The notes: a model not told the origin generated them from the sequence alone. Positions 1 through 6,611 are shown, numbered from the stretch's first letter. The stretch: 10,321 nucleotides of DNA from an uncultured Oscillibacter sp. (GCA_902462475.1 CABQCB010000046.1:1-10321), one strand, 5' to 3'. Translations and numbers: made by a program.

Positions 1-713
1 GATCTGGTGAGATGGTGGAGATCCCCTGCGACACCGTGGTAGCCGCCGTGGGCGAGAAGGTGGACAGCGACCTCTTCACCGGCAACGGCATCGAAGTGGA
101 CGCCAAGGGCATCCCCAACTTCAAGACCAACGTGGAGGGCGTCTATGTGGGCGGCGACGCCATGCGCGGCCCCGCCACCGTGGTGGAGGGCATTGCCGAC
201 GCCCAGTACTTCGCCAACGCCGTCATCGGTGAGGCCCACAAGGTCACCATCCCCGCCAAGGCCGTATCCACCCGCGCCGAGGCCATTGCCAAGAAGGGCA
301 TCCTCTGCGAGAGCGCCAAGTGCGAGGGCGACCGGTGCCTGAGCTGCAACGTGGTGTGCCAGGTGTGCGCCGACGTGTGCCCCAACCGGGCCAATGTGGT
401 CATCGAGCTGCCTGACGGCCGCCATCAGATCCTCCATGTGGACCGGATGTGCAACGAGTGCGGCAACTGCGCCATCTTCTGCCCCTATGACTCTGCTCCC
501 TACCGCGATAAGTTCACCCTGTTCATGACCCGCGAGGGCTTTGACGAGAGCGTAAAGAACTCCGGCTTCCTGCCTCTGGGCGGCCGCAAGGTGCTGGTCC
601 GGCTGGACGGCAAGGTGTTCGAGGCCGATCTGGACGCCAAGAACGATCTCCCCGCCGACGTGGAGGTCTTCATCCTCACCGTACTGACCAAGTACGCCTA
701 TCTGCTGGGATAA
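1..713 (+). CDS. ygfK: YgfK-like FAD/iron-sulfur oxidoreductase (putative selenate reductase subunit), C-terminal part
   Basis: The 5' end is cut off: the frame is open from base 3 with no stop, so the first ATG at 12 is internal. About 237 C-terminal residues are visible, from a family of roughly 1000 residues. The first part is the end of a pyridine-nucleotide/FAD oxidoreductase domain, with the FAD-closing motif GVYVGGDAMRGPATVVEGIA at about 141-200. Next comes a double [4Fe-4S] ferredoxin-like region: a cysteine cluster at about 306-383 (CLSCNVVCQVCADVCP) and a second at about 448-485 (CNECGNCAIFCP). The tail after it (PYRDKFTLFMTREGFDESV) is typical of YgfK. YgfK is known from gene clusters with molybdenum hydroxylases such as xanthine dehydrogenase-like XdhD and SsnA, and from anaerobic purine breakdown in gut bacteria. 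The selenate reductase name is historical. An electron-transfer role is the safe reading; its partners would lie left of the window. The stop (TAA) is 6 nt before the next gene, so the two are probably cotranscribed. Confidence 0.85.
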   Translation, partial: SGEMVEIPCDTVVAAVGEKVDSDLFTGNGIEVDAKGIPNFKTNVEGVYVGGDAMRGPATVVEGIADAQYFANAVIGEAHKVTIPAKAVSTRAEAIAKKGILCESAKCEGDRCLSCNVVCQVCADVCPNRANVVIELPDGRHQILHVDRMCNECGNCAIFCPYDSAPYRDKFTLFMTREGFDESVKNSGFLPLGGRKVLVRLDGKVFEADLDAKNDLPADVEVFILTVLTKYAYLLG

Positions 714-719
714 CCGGCC

Positions 720-1373
720 ATGGATCGTCACCAGCGGCTGCGCCGCTATGGGCTGTTCACCGCCGGTGTGGCCGTGTCCGCCGGCGGGATCGCCTTCATC
801 ACCCGGGCGGCCCTGGGCACGTCCCCCCTTTCCAGCCTGCCATTTGTGCTGAGCCTCATCACGCCGCCCAGCGTGGGCGTGTACACGTTCGCCTTCAACC
901 TGCTGTTTCTGGCGGCCGAGGCGGTCCTGCGCCGGACCTTTACCCGGATGCAGGCATTGCAGATCCCCTTTACGCTGCTGTTTTCCGCCTCCATCGACCT
1001 TTTCATGTGGCTGATCCCCACCCAGCTCCACGGTCCGTATCCCATGAAGGTGCTCTACCTGCTGATCGGCTGCGGCCTGCTGGGCCTGGGGGTGACGCTG
1101 GAGGTGCTGGGCGATGTGATCATGCTGCCCGGCGAGGCGCTGGTGCGGGCCATCTCTCAAAAGAGCCATGTCCCGTTCCACCGGGTGAAGGTATGCTTTG
1201 ACAGCACCCTGACCCTCATCGCCGCCGTGGCCGCACTGCTGGCTTTCGGCCGGCTCAACGGCGTCAAAGAGGGCACTTTGGTGGCCGCTTTGGCCGTAGG
1301 CCCGTTGGTAAATGTCTACACCCGGTGCCTGGGCCCCACCCTGCGGCGCTGGCTGGACGCCCCGGCAGTCTGA
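720..1373 (+). CDS. YczE/YyaS/YitT-family integral membrane protein
   Basis: 217 residues, mostly hydrophobic, with about five to six predicted membrane helices (roughly residues 10-30, 37-70, 80-100, 108-133, 160-177 and 183-205). Family-like motifs are ALGTSPLSSLPFVLS near residues 31-45, GLGVTLEVLGDVIMLPGEAL near 122-141, and GVKEGTLVAALAVGPLVNVY near 181-200. The glycine-rich G-T-x-x-x-A-L-x-V-G signature is characteristic of YczE/YitT-type proteins, whose biochemical function is not established; transport has been suggested. The gene starts 6 nt after the ygfK-like stop with only a weak GGGAT-type ribosome binding site, which suggests translational coupling. Its position makes a transport role for the upstream catabolic pathway possible, but that is inference from context only. 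It ends just before a strong palindromic terminator. Confidence 0.82.
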   Translation: MDRHQRLRRYGLFTAGVAVSAGGIAFITRAALGTSPLSSLPFVLSLITPPSVGVYTFAFNLLFLAAEAVLRRTFTRMQALQIPFTLLFSASIDLFMWLIPTQLHGPYPMKVLYLLIGCGLLGLGVTLEVLGDVIMLPGEALVRAISQKSHVPFHRVKVCFDSTLTLIAAVAALLAFGRLNGVKEGTLVAALAVGPLVNVYTRCLGPTLRRWLDAPAV

Positions 1374-1381
1374 ACTGCAAC

Positions 1382-1417
1382 AAAAACCTCCGCTGCTTGA
1401 AGCAGCGGAGGTTTTTT
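1382..1417. terminator. Bidirectional intrinsic terminator (copy A)
   Basis: A perfect inverted repeat: arms 1382-1396 and 1402-1416 (15 bp) around the 5-nt loop TTGAA. The core stem is CCTCCGCTGC/GCAGCGGAGG, flanked by A-runs on the left and T-runs on the right, so it can terminate on both strands. It serves the + strand YczE-like gene ending at 1373 and the - strand regulator gene ending at 1487. It shares an identical 25-nt core with the folD terminator at 2120-2156. Confidence 0.9.
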
Positions 1418-1421
1418 CGAT

Positions 1422-1484
1422 TCACGGTCCCTGATGATGCTCTGCCACAGCCAGCAGATGTTCCATGGGGCGCCCGACACCGGC
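1422..1484 (-). pseudogene. Remnant of a second folD 3' end
   Basis: Read on the - strand, 1422-1463 translates as MEHLLAVAEHHQGP followed by TGA. The real folD ends MENLLTAAKHHQGQ followed by TAA, so 9 of 14 residues match and the stop is at the same place. Upstream, AGVGRPM resembles the GGVGPM motif of FolD, with six residues (TRAMLM) missing between that motif and the tail. Nothing upstream of about 1484 looks like FolD, because the regulator gene begins there. It has no start or domain and cannot make a protein of its own. Differences include silent and replacement changes, so the copy is not recent. Confidence 0.7.
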
Positions 1485-1486
1485 AG

Positions 1487-1990
1487 CTATGGGGTTTGGT
1501 GCCACCACTGCCGGAGCTTCAGCCAGATCAGTCCTGCCGCTCCCAGCAGCACCAGTACGCCGCCCACTATCACCAGCCACTCCACATGGTAATACCGCAC
1601 GAATGCGGCAATGCCGGTGTAGTGCTGTCCATCCTCTGAAACGCGGATGTTCAGCGATGTGCCCTCGATCAGGATTGTCAGCAGCACCACCATCCCGGCG
1701 CTCAGCACCACGCCTGATACCGTACGGACGATGCCCTGCTGGTGCACGTTCATCCCCCTGGCCACGGATTCACCTCGCTGGGCCTCCCAGTCCTGTTCCT
1801 CATCCAGCAGCCAATCCACGGTCACGCCGAAATGTCTGGCGCAGGGCAGCAGCTTCCCGCCGTCCGGCAGGGTCGTTCCCTGCTCCCAGCGGCTCACCGC
1901 CTGGCGGCTCACGCCCAGGATTTCAGCCAGGCCCTCCTGGCTGAGTCCCTCCCGTTTGCGCAGGCGGATCAGTTTTTCTGAAAACGTCAT
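1487..1990 (-). CDS. Xre-family HTH regulator with C-terminal membrane helices
   Basis: 167 residues. Residues 5-60 form a Cro/C1-type helix-turn-helix with the typical LRKREGLSQEGLAEILGVSR and QAVSRWEQG motifs, followed by the W-L-L-D end (60-63) common in this family. After a polar linker (64-87) come two hydrophobic stretches, about 88-109 and 137-157, so the protein is probably anchored in the membrane with its DNA-binding domain in the cytoplasm. Such HTH-plus-membrane-tail proteins are widespread in Firmicutes; targets and signals are generally unknown. The start ATG at 1990 has a purine-rich AAAGGGGG upstream. It lies alone between two terminators, so it is probably monocistronic. It is flanked by duplicated folD-tail sequence, which suggests it arrived as an insertion. 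Confidence 0.88.
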   Translation of the reverse strand: MTFSEKLIRLRKREGLSQEGLAEILGVSRQAVSRWEQGTTLPDGGKLLPCARHFGVTVDWLLDEEQDWEAQRGESVARGMNVHQQGIVRTVSGVVLSAGMVVLLTILIEGTSLNIRVSEDGQHYTGIAAFVRYYHVEWLVIVGGVLVLLGAAGLIWLKLRQWWHQTP

Positions 1991-2119
1991 GGCGGTTCCC
2001 CCTTTCCGCCTTTCATCCTACCAAAAACGGCCGGGAAAGTCTACCGCACAGCCCTGGCATGTCCGCAACCAAACGTAACACCGCCGCCGGCCGGGCACTT
2101 TTGCCGTCTGCATTCCAGC
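1991..2119. other. Gap upstream of the HTH regulator gene
   Basis: About 130 nt between the folD terminator and the regulator start, holding the regulator's presumed promoter. On the - strand the best candidate is TTGCGG, a 19-nt spacer and TAGACT, with the -10 near 2037-2042. The spacer is too long for a confident call. No small gene or clear operator repeat is visible here. Confidence 0.35.
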
Positions 2120-2156
2120 AAAAGACCTCCGCTGCTTGAAGCAGCGGAGGTCTTTT
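2120..2156. terminator. folD operon terminator (copy B), bidirectional
   Basis: A perfect 16-bp inverted repeat: arms 2120-2135 and 2141-2156 around loop TTGAA. The stem is AAAAGACCTCCGCTGC/GCAGCGGAGGTCTTTT. It begins 7 nt past the folD stop and ends the ymfF-ymfH-lgt-folD transcript. Compared with copy A, one stem pair is G-C here (2124/2152) where copy A has A-T (1385/1413): both arms changed together, so pairing is preserved. Confidence 0.9.
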
Positions 2157-2250
2157 CATGATTTACTGTCCCTGGTGATGCTTTGCCGCAGTCAGCAGGT
2201 TTTCCATGAGCATGGCCCGGGTCATGGGCCCGACGCCGCCGGGCACCGGC
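2120..2250. repeat. Direct repeat copy B: intact folD 3' end plus terminator
   Basis: The partner of 1382-1484 in the same orientation. This is the functional copy: it contains the true folD stop and terminator. The two copies bracket the regulator gene and its upstream gap, about 740 nt apart. Confidence 0.72.
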
Positions 2251-3005
2251 GTGATGTAGGACGCCTTTTTCTCCACAGCGGCAAAGTCCACATCGCCGCA
2301 GAGCTTTCCCTCTGCGTTGCGGTTCATGGCCACATCGATGACCACGGCGCCCTCCTTGACCATATCGGCCCTCACCAGGCCCGTCCGTCCCACGGCGGAG
2401 ACCAGGATGTCCGCCTGGCGGGTGAACGCCGCCAGATCCGGCGTTTTGGAGTGGCAGATGGTCACCGTGCCGCTTTGGGCCAGCAGCAGTGTGGCCATGG
2501 GCTTTCCTACGATGTTGCTGCGGCCCAGCACCACGCAGTGCCGTCCCGCCACCGGGATCTCGTAGGCGCGCAGCATCTCCATGACGCCCGCCGGCGTGCA
2601 GGGCAAAAACACCGGCTGCCCCGTGACCATCTTTCCCACGTTCACCGGGTGGAAGCAGTCCACGTCCTTGTCCGGCGCGATGGCGTTGAGCACCTTTTCC
2701 TCATTGAGATGGGAAGGCAATGGCAGCTGCACCAGGATGCCGTCCACAGCGCCGTCTCCGTTGAGCCGGTCAATGAGCGTGAGCAGCTCCTGCTCCGTGG
2801 TATCGGCAGGGAGCTTATGCTCAAAGCTCAAAAAACCGCACTCGGCGCAGTCCCGCTCCTTGCCGGAGACATACACCCGGGAGGCCGGGTCGTCTCCCAC
2901 CAGGATCACCGCCAGCCCCGGCCGCCGGGCAAGTCCCTGGGCGCCGGCGGCACAGCGGGATTTCACCTGAGCGGCAAGGGCCTTTCCGTCAATGATCTTC
3001 GCCAT
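2163..3005 (-). CDS. folD: Bifunctional methylenetetrahydrofolate dehydrogenase/methenyltetrahydrofolate cyclohydrolase FolD
   Basis: 280 residues, the normal length of FolD. This cytoplasmic enzyme interconverts 5,10-methylene-, 5,10-methenyl- and 10-formyl-tetrahydrofolate, supplying one-carbon units for purines and formyl-methionine. Visible motifs: YVSGK at 45-49 with the catalytic Tyr and Lys of the family, DGILVQLPLP, DVDCFHP, PCTPAGVM, the dinucleotide-binding VVLGRSNIVGKPMA, and the near C-terminal PVPGGVGPMT. The start is the ATG at 3005, preceded by a strong GGAGGAG site; this gives the standard MAKIIDGK N-terminus. The frame remains open further upstream but those residues only shadow lgt. 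It overlaps the end of lgt by 17 nt, so it is translationally coupled and last in the operon. A decayed copy of its final codons lies at 1422-1484. Confidence 0.97.
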   Translation of the reverse strand: MAKIIDGKALAAQVKSRCAAGAQGLARRPGLAVILVGDDPASRVYVSGKERDCAECGFLSFEHKLPADTTEQELLTLIDRLNGDGAVDGILVQLPLPSHLNEEKVLNAIAPDKDVDCFHPVNVGKMVTGQPVFLPCTPAGVMEMLRAYEIPVAGRHCVVLGRSNIVGKPMATLLLAQSGTVTICHSKTPDLAAFTRQADILVSAVGRTGLVRADMVKEGAVVIDVAMNRNAEGKLCGDVDFAAVEKKASYITPVPGGVGPMTRAMLMENLLTAAKHHQGQ

Positions 3006-3972
3006 GACTCTCCTCCTTATGCTCCTCCGTGCCGTCGGGCACGGGCGTCTCCGCTTCCGGGGCGTCTGCCTGCTCCGCAATGGTTTCCGCCTCCGCAGCA
3101 GCCGCGCGGGCCGCGGCCACCTGGTTCACCAGCAGCTCTCCCCGATCGTGGGGCCGCAGGCGGATGTTGTAAAACAGCATGGCGGCGGACACGATCACCA
3201 TCACCACGCTCAGCGCCTGGGAGACCCGGATGGGCTCGCCGAACAGCGTCCAGTCAAAGAGGTACAGGCTGTCCGTACGCAGGCCCTCCACCCAGGCGCG
3301 GCCCAGACCGTACCAGAGGAAGTAGAACCAGGTGTTCTCCCCGTCGAACCGGCGGCCCCGGGTGATGATGAACACCACCAACAAAAGGCCGATCAGGTTC
3401 CACAGGCTCTCATAGAAAAACGTGGGATGCACTTCAATGAACGTATTGGCGCTGGTCCAAAGGCGCATGCGCCAGGGAAGGGTCGTCTCCGCGCCGAAGG
3501 CCTCCCGGTTGACGAAATTGCCCCAGCGGCCGATGCACTGGCCCAGCAGCAGTCCCATGACGCAAAGGTCCGTCATGGCCCAGAATTTCAGCTTTTTGAC
3601 GCGGGTGTAACAAAAGGCCACGATGACGCCCATGATGACCGCTCCGTAAATGGCCAGGCCTCCGTCCCACACGGCCACGATCTCGCCCCAGTCCAGTCCG
3701 CCGTCGGACGTGCGGTACAGGTCCAGGTAGAAAAGCACATAGTAGATGCGGGCGCCGATGATGCACGAGGGCACCGCCCAAAGCACCATGTCCAGCACGT
3801 TGTCCTCCGAGAGGCCAAACCGCTTGGCCTGCTTCATACAAAGCAGCAGTCCGGCCAGCATGGCCACCGCCAGAATGATGCCGTACCAGTACACGCCGTG
3901 TCCGATGTGGATGGCGATGGGGTCGATATTGCATTCCCAGTCGCCGAACAGGCCGGGAAAGCTGATGGGCAT
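2989..3972 (-). CDS. lgt: Prolipoprotein diacylglyceryl transferase Lgt
   Basis: Lgt is the membrane enzyme that moves diacylglycerol from phosphatidylglycerol onto the lipobox cysteine of prolipoproteins. With the ATG at 3972 the protein has 327 residues and about seven membrane helices. Family motifs are the signature GRWGNFVNREAFG (about residues 148-160) with the key Arg and Asn, WDGGLAIYGAVIMG before it, HPTFFYESLWN, and GLGRAWVEGLRTDSLYL. A TTG start at 3990 adds six residues and has an AAAGGA site about 10 nt upstream, so it is a real alternative. The C-terminus carries an Ala/Glu-rich hydrophilic tail of about 50 residues after the last helix, ending in a charged HKEESHGEDH stretch; this is longer than in compact Lgt proteins. 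It lies downstream of ymfH and overlaps folD by 17 nt; the overlap encodes both the Lgt tail and the FolD start. Confidence 0.94.
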   Translation of the reverse strand: MPISFPGLFGDWECNIDPIAIHIGHGVYWYGIILAVAMLAGLLLCMKQAKRFGLSEDNVLDMVLWAVPSCIIGARIYYVLFYLDLYRTSDGGLDWGEIVAVWDGGLAIYGAVIMGVIVAFCYTRVKKLKFWAMTDLCVMGLLLGQCIGRWGNFVNREAFGAETTLPWRMRLWTSANTFIEVHPTFFYESLWNLIGLLLVVFIITRGRRFDGENTWFYFLWYGLGRAWVEGLRTDSLYLFDWTLFGEPIRVSQALSVVMVIVSAAMLFYNIRLRPHDRGELLVNQVAAARAAAAEAETIAEQADAPEAETPVPDGTEEHKEESHGEDH

Positions 3973-4020
3973 ATTACTCAAAGCCTTCAATTGGGTTACA
4001 TCCTTTCTTTCTCTCTTGCC

Positions 4021-5286
4021 TCACTTGGGGACGATCTCGCTGAGCACCGCCCGCTCCGGCGTGATGTTCTCCCGCAAAAACGCCTCGATGTCCTCCTTGG
4101 TGATGGAGTCGAACACCTGGGGGAAGCGGAAGGGATCATAGCCGTGGAAGTCTCCCTCTGTCAGCGACACAGCGATATTTTCAAAGGAGTTGAGTCCCCG
4201 CAGGCTGGAGCCGAAGGCCGCACGCTTGATGCGCTCATAAAATGCCTCGTCCACGCCCTCCCGGCCCAATCGCTCCGCCTCGGCGCAGATGGCGTCCATC
4301 ACGGCGGGCGCGTCCTTGGAGTCGCCGCCGGCGTAGAGATACGCAACCCCGGGCATCATCTCGTAGGCGCCGCCGAAGCTGGTGTTGATGAGGCCCTGGT
4401 CGTAAAGCCGCAGGTACAACGGGCTGGAGTCTCCCAGCAAAATATCGCAGGCCATCTCGCCGATGGCGGCCATTCTGAGATAGGACTCCCCGTCCTCCAC
4501 GGGACGGCACTTGAAGCCCGTCAGGAACTGGGGGCAGGACACTTCCATGGTGAGGCTGGTGCGCTTTTGAGCCACGGCCTCCCCCTCCTGTCCGTAGTCC
4601 CGGGGGATCTTGGGCCCGCCCTCTTTGGGCAGCACCCGGCGGGCAAGCTCCACCACCCGGACCGGGTCCACGTTGCCCACCACGGTCAAGATCATGTTGG
4701 AGGGCGTATAGAAGGCCTTGTGGCAGTCGTACAGGGTCTTGGCGGTGATATGGGAGATGCTCTCCACCGTACCGGCAATGGAGGTGCGGGCCGTGGAGGA
4801 GGCGTAGAGAGCCTGCATCATGCGGGTGTAAATCTGCCAGTCGGGGTTGTCCTCGATCATGCGGATCTCCTGGCCGATGATGCCCTGCTCCTTGGCCACG
4901 CTCTCGTCCGTGAAATAGGGGATGGACACAAACGAGAGCAGGATCTCCAGATTTTCCGCGAAGTGGGTGGTGGAATCGAAATAGTAGCCGGTCAGGGCGT
5001 TGGAGGTAAAGGCGTTGGGCTCGGCGCCGTTTTGCGCCAGGCGCTGGAGGGCGTTGCCCTCCTTGGTGTCGAACATCTTGTGCTCCAGGTAGTGGGCGAT
5101 GCCCGCGGGGGTGTCCAGCCACTTCCCGTCCAGCTGGAAGCGGGTGTCCATGCCGCCGTAGCGGGTGGCGAAAAAGGCGTAGCTGCGGGCGTACTCGTCC
5201 TTGGGCACCACGCACACACGCAGGCCATTGGGCAGCGTCTCCCGGAAAACGGACTCGCCCAGGCGCTCATAGTAGGTCTTTTTCAT
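4021..5286 (-). CDS. ymfH: M16-family zinc metallopeptidase, YmfH-like (catalytic partner)
   Basis: 421 residues, the usual size of YmfH-type M16 proteins, made of two similar halves. The inverted zinc motif HxxEH is intact as H65-Y-L-E68-H69. The third zinc ligand is probably E140 in GQEIRMIEDNP, about 71 residues later as expected for the family. The middle region FYTPSNMILTVVGNVDP is typical of M16 domains. It should therefore be an active peptidase on short or unfolded peptides, probably cytoplasmic as no signal peptide is visible; the substrate is unknown. Its ATG (5284-5286) overlaps the TGA of the upstream partner gene by 4 nt (ATGA), the usual arrangement for a two-subunit enzyme. The ymfH symbol rests on resemblance to the Bacillus pair. 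Confidence 0.92.
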   Translation of the reverse strand: MKKTYYERLGESVFRETLPNGLRVCVVPKDEYARSYAFFATRYGGMDTRFQLDGKWLDTPAGIAHYLEHKMFDTKEGNALQRLAQNGAEPNAFTSNALTGYYFDSTTHFAENLEILLSFVSIPYFTDESVAKEQGIIGQEIRMIEDNPDWQIYTRMMQALYASSTARTSIAGTVESISHITAKTLYDCHKAFYTPSNMILTVVGNVDPVRVVELARRVLPKEGGPKIPRDYGQEGEAVAQKRTSLTMEVSCPQFLTGFKCRPVEDGESYLRMAAIGEMACDILLGDSSPLYLRLYDQGLINTSFGGAYEMMPGVAYLYAGGDSKDAPAVMDAICAEAERLGREGVDEAFYERIKRAAFGSSLRGLNSFENIAVSLTEGDFHGYDPFRFPQVFDSITKEDIEAFLRENITPERAVLSEIVPK

Positions 5287-6551
5287 TGGGCGTCCCCCTT
5301 TCCTTTCAGGAAGTACACGGTGTCCAGCGTCACGCGCTCCATGGCCTCCACCACCCGGTCCAGCGTGACGGCGCCCACCTGCTCGGCCAGGATCTCCGGT
5401 GTCTCGTCCTGGCCCGTGGCCGCCTGACCCAGGTAGAAGTTCTCCAGCTTGCCCTGGGAATCTCCCATGGAGACGTAGGCGTTGCGCAGCACGCTGCGGG
5501 CGCTGTCCATCTCCCAGGGCTCCAGGTCGCCCCGCTGCACGGCACGCAGCTGCAGCATGATCTCATCATAGGCCTTTTGGTAGTTTTCAAATTCGATGCC
5601 GGAGGAGACGGTGATGATGCCCTTTTGCCGGTGGTACACGGAGGAGGCGAAATAGCAAAGGGACAGCTTCTCCCGCACGTTCAAAAAGAGCTTGGAGTTG
5701 CTGCTGCCGCCGAAGAGGGCGTTGCCTACCAGCAGGGCGGGCACGTCGTCGCCGTTGCAGGAAAAGCCCATGCCCAGCTTCCCCTGGGTCACGTCCATGG
5801 CCTCTTCCACATAACGGGGCTCTGCCGCCGCAGTATGGGCCGTGGTGGGCACGCTCTCGCAGATGCCGTCCCTGGGCAGGGAGGAAAACGCCTGACGCAG
5901 CGCCGCCTCCACCCGCTCCAGCGAAGCGCTGCCGCAGTAGATGAGCTCCAGGCAGCTGGTGGAGATCAGCTCCCCATACTGGGCATAGAGCTTCTGGGGC
6001 TGCAGGCGCTCAGCGTCCTTCTCCCGGCCCAGCCGACTGATGCCGTAGGGCTCCCCGGCGCACATCTCCTCCAGCAGCCGGGCGTCGGCATAGTCCCGCT
6101 TGTCGTTGACCTGACTGCGGATGGCGTCGATCAGATTGGCTTTCTCGCTTTCAAAATAGGCAGGCACGAACCGGCCGTGATGGGTCACCGGCTCACAGAT
6201 CAGCTGGCCCACCAGCTCCGCCACCGGCTCCAAAAGCTTCTCCCCGCCGGGGACGAAGCTGTCGTCAATAAAGCTGGCTACGAAGCCCACGCACTGGGTC
6301 TCCCCTTTTTTCCGAACGGTATAATCCACCCGGGCGCCGTAGAGGTTATCCATCCGGGCAGACAGAGCCCCCAGGTCGGGATAGGAGACGGTGCCCCGCC
6401 GCAAAACCGCCGCCAGCAGCGCGTTGGCGGCCACGGTCTCCTGCCGCAGCGGCGTTACGAACTGGGCGGAGAGGAGGCTCGTCTTGAATTTCCGGGCCGG
6501 CAGGTACGTCAGGTGTACCCCCTCGGCCAGCTGTTTTGAAATGACTTGCAA
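5283..6551 (-). CDS. ymfF: M16-family protein, YmfF-like, lacking the zinc motif
   Basis: About 422 residues in the M16 fold. The region where the HxxEH zinc motif should be reads NALLAAVLRRGTVSYPDLGA, with no histidine, so this subunit should be catalytically inactive. Other M16 features remain, for example LGREKDAERLQPQKLYAQYG and the C-terminal half with GNALFGGSSNSKLFLNVREK and LSLCYFASSVYH. Inactive and active M16 proteins commonly form a heterodimer with a closed chamber, and that is the likely role here with YmfH. The start is taken as the TTG at 6551 (LQVISKQLAEGV), because AAAGGAG lies 8 nt upstream. A further upstream ATG at 6578 would place that ribosome site inside the gene. It is the first gene of the operon, about 53 nt from the predicted transcription start. 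Confidence 0.9.
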   Translation of the reverse strand: MQVISKQLAEGVHLTYLPARKFKTSLLSAQFVTPLRQETVAANALLAAVLRRGTVSYPDLGALSARMDNLYGARVDYTVRKKGETQCVGFVASFIDDSFVPGGEKLLEPVAELVGQLICEPVTHHGRFVPAYFESEKANLIDAIRSQVNDKRDYADARLLEEMCAGEPYGISRLGREKDAERLQPQKLYAQYGELISTSCLELIYCGSASLERVEAALRQAFSSLPRDGICESVPTTAHTAAAEPRYVEEAMDVTQGKLGMGFSCNGDDVPALLVGNALFGGSSNSKLFLNVREKLSLCYFASSVYHRQKGIITVSSGIEFENYQKAYDEIMLQLRAVQRGDLEPWEMDSARSVLRNAYVSMGDSQGKLENFYLGQAATGQDETPEILAEQVGAVTLDRVVEAMERVTLDTVYFLKGKGDAQ

Positions 6552-6611
6552 GGTCTCAGCTCCTTTCCGTGGAATCATGCTTCCGCGAAAGCATTGCAAT
6601 ACACGGGTGAT

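Larger units (their letters stand above)
1382..1484. repeat. Direct repeat copy A: folD 3' end plus terminator
   Basis: This stretch aligns in the same orientation with 2120-2250. It contains the terminator hairpin with an identical 25-nt core, then the sequence that on the - strand is the last ~15 codons and stop of folD (about 40 of 48 bases identical by hand alignment from the codon for the shared Met to just past the stop), then a less certain stretch with an internal deletion relative to the intact gene. It abuts the stop codon of the regulator gene at 1487. Confidence 0.75.

Noticed and set aside
1382..2156. CRISPR array or transposon ends, suggested by the repeated palindromes
   Set aside because: There are only two copies, both at gene 3' ends with A/T tracts, and no transposase or regular spacers. 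They are terminators.
3006..3080. An N-terminal extension of FolD
   Set aside because: The added residues are Arg-rich and overlap the Lgt tail in another frame. The ATG at 3005 has a strong GGAGGAG and gives the family-standard N-terminus.
2136..3365. A 409-codon + strand frame across folD and the end of lgt
   Set aside because: It begins inside the terminator and reads through folD antisense; the Arg/Pro/His-rich composition is not protein-like.
2992..5427. An 811-codon open frame on the + strand opposite lgt and ymfH
   Set aside because: The - strand frames here carry clear Lgt and M16 motifs. The + strand translation is rich in His, Gly, Ala and Val with no known domain, which is what antisense of GC-rich genes looks like.
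5286..6539. A 417-codon + strand frame opposite ymfF
   Set aside because: Low-complexity His/Gln/Gly/Leu-rich antisense translation with no ribosome site; ymfF on the other strand is a recognised family.
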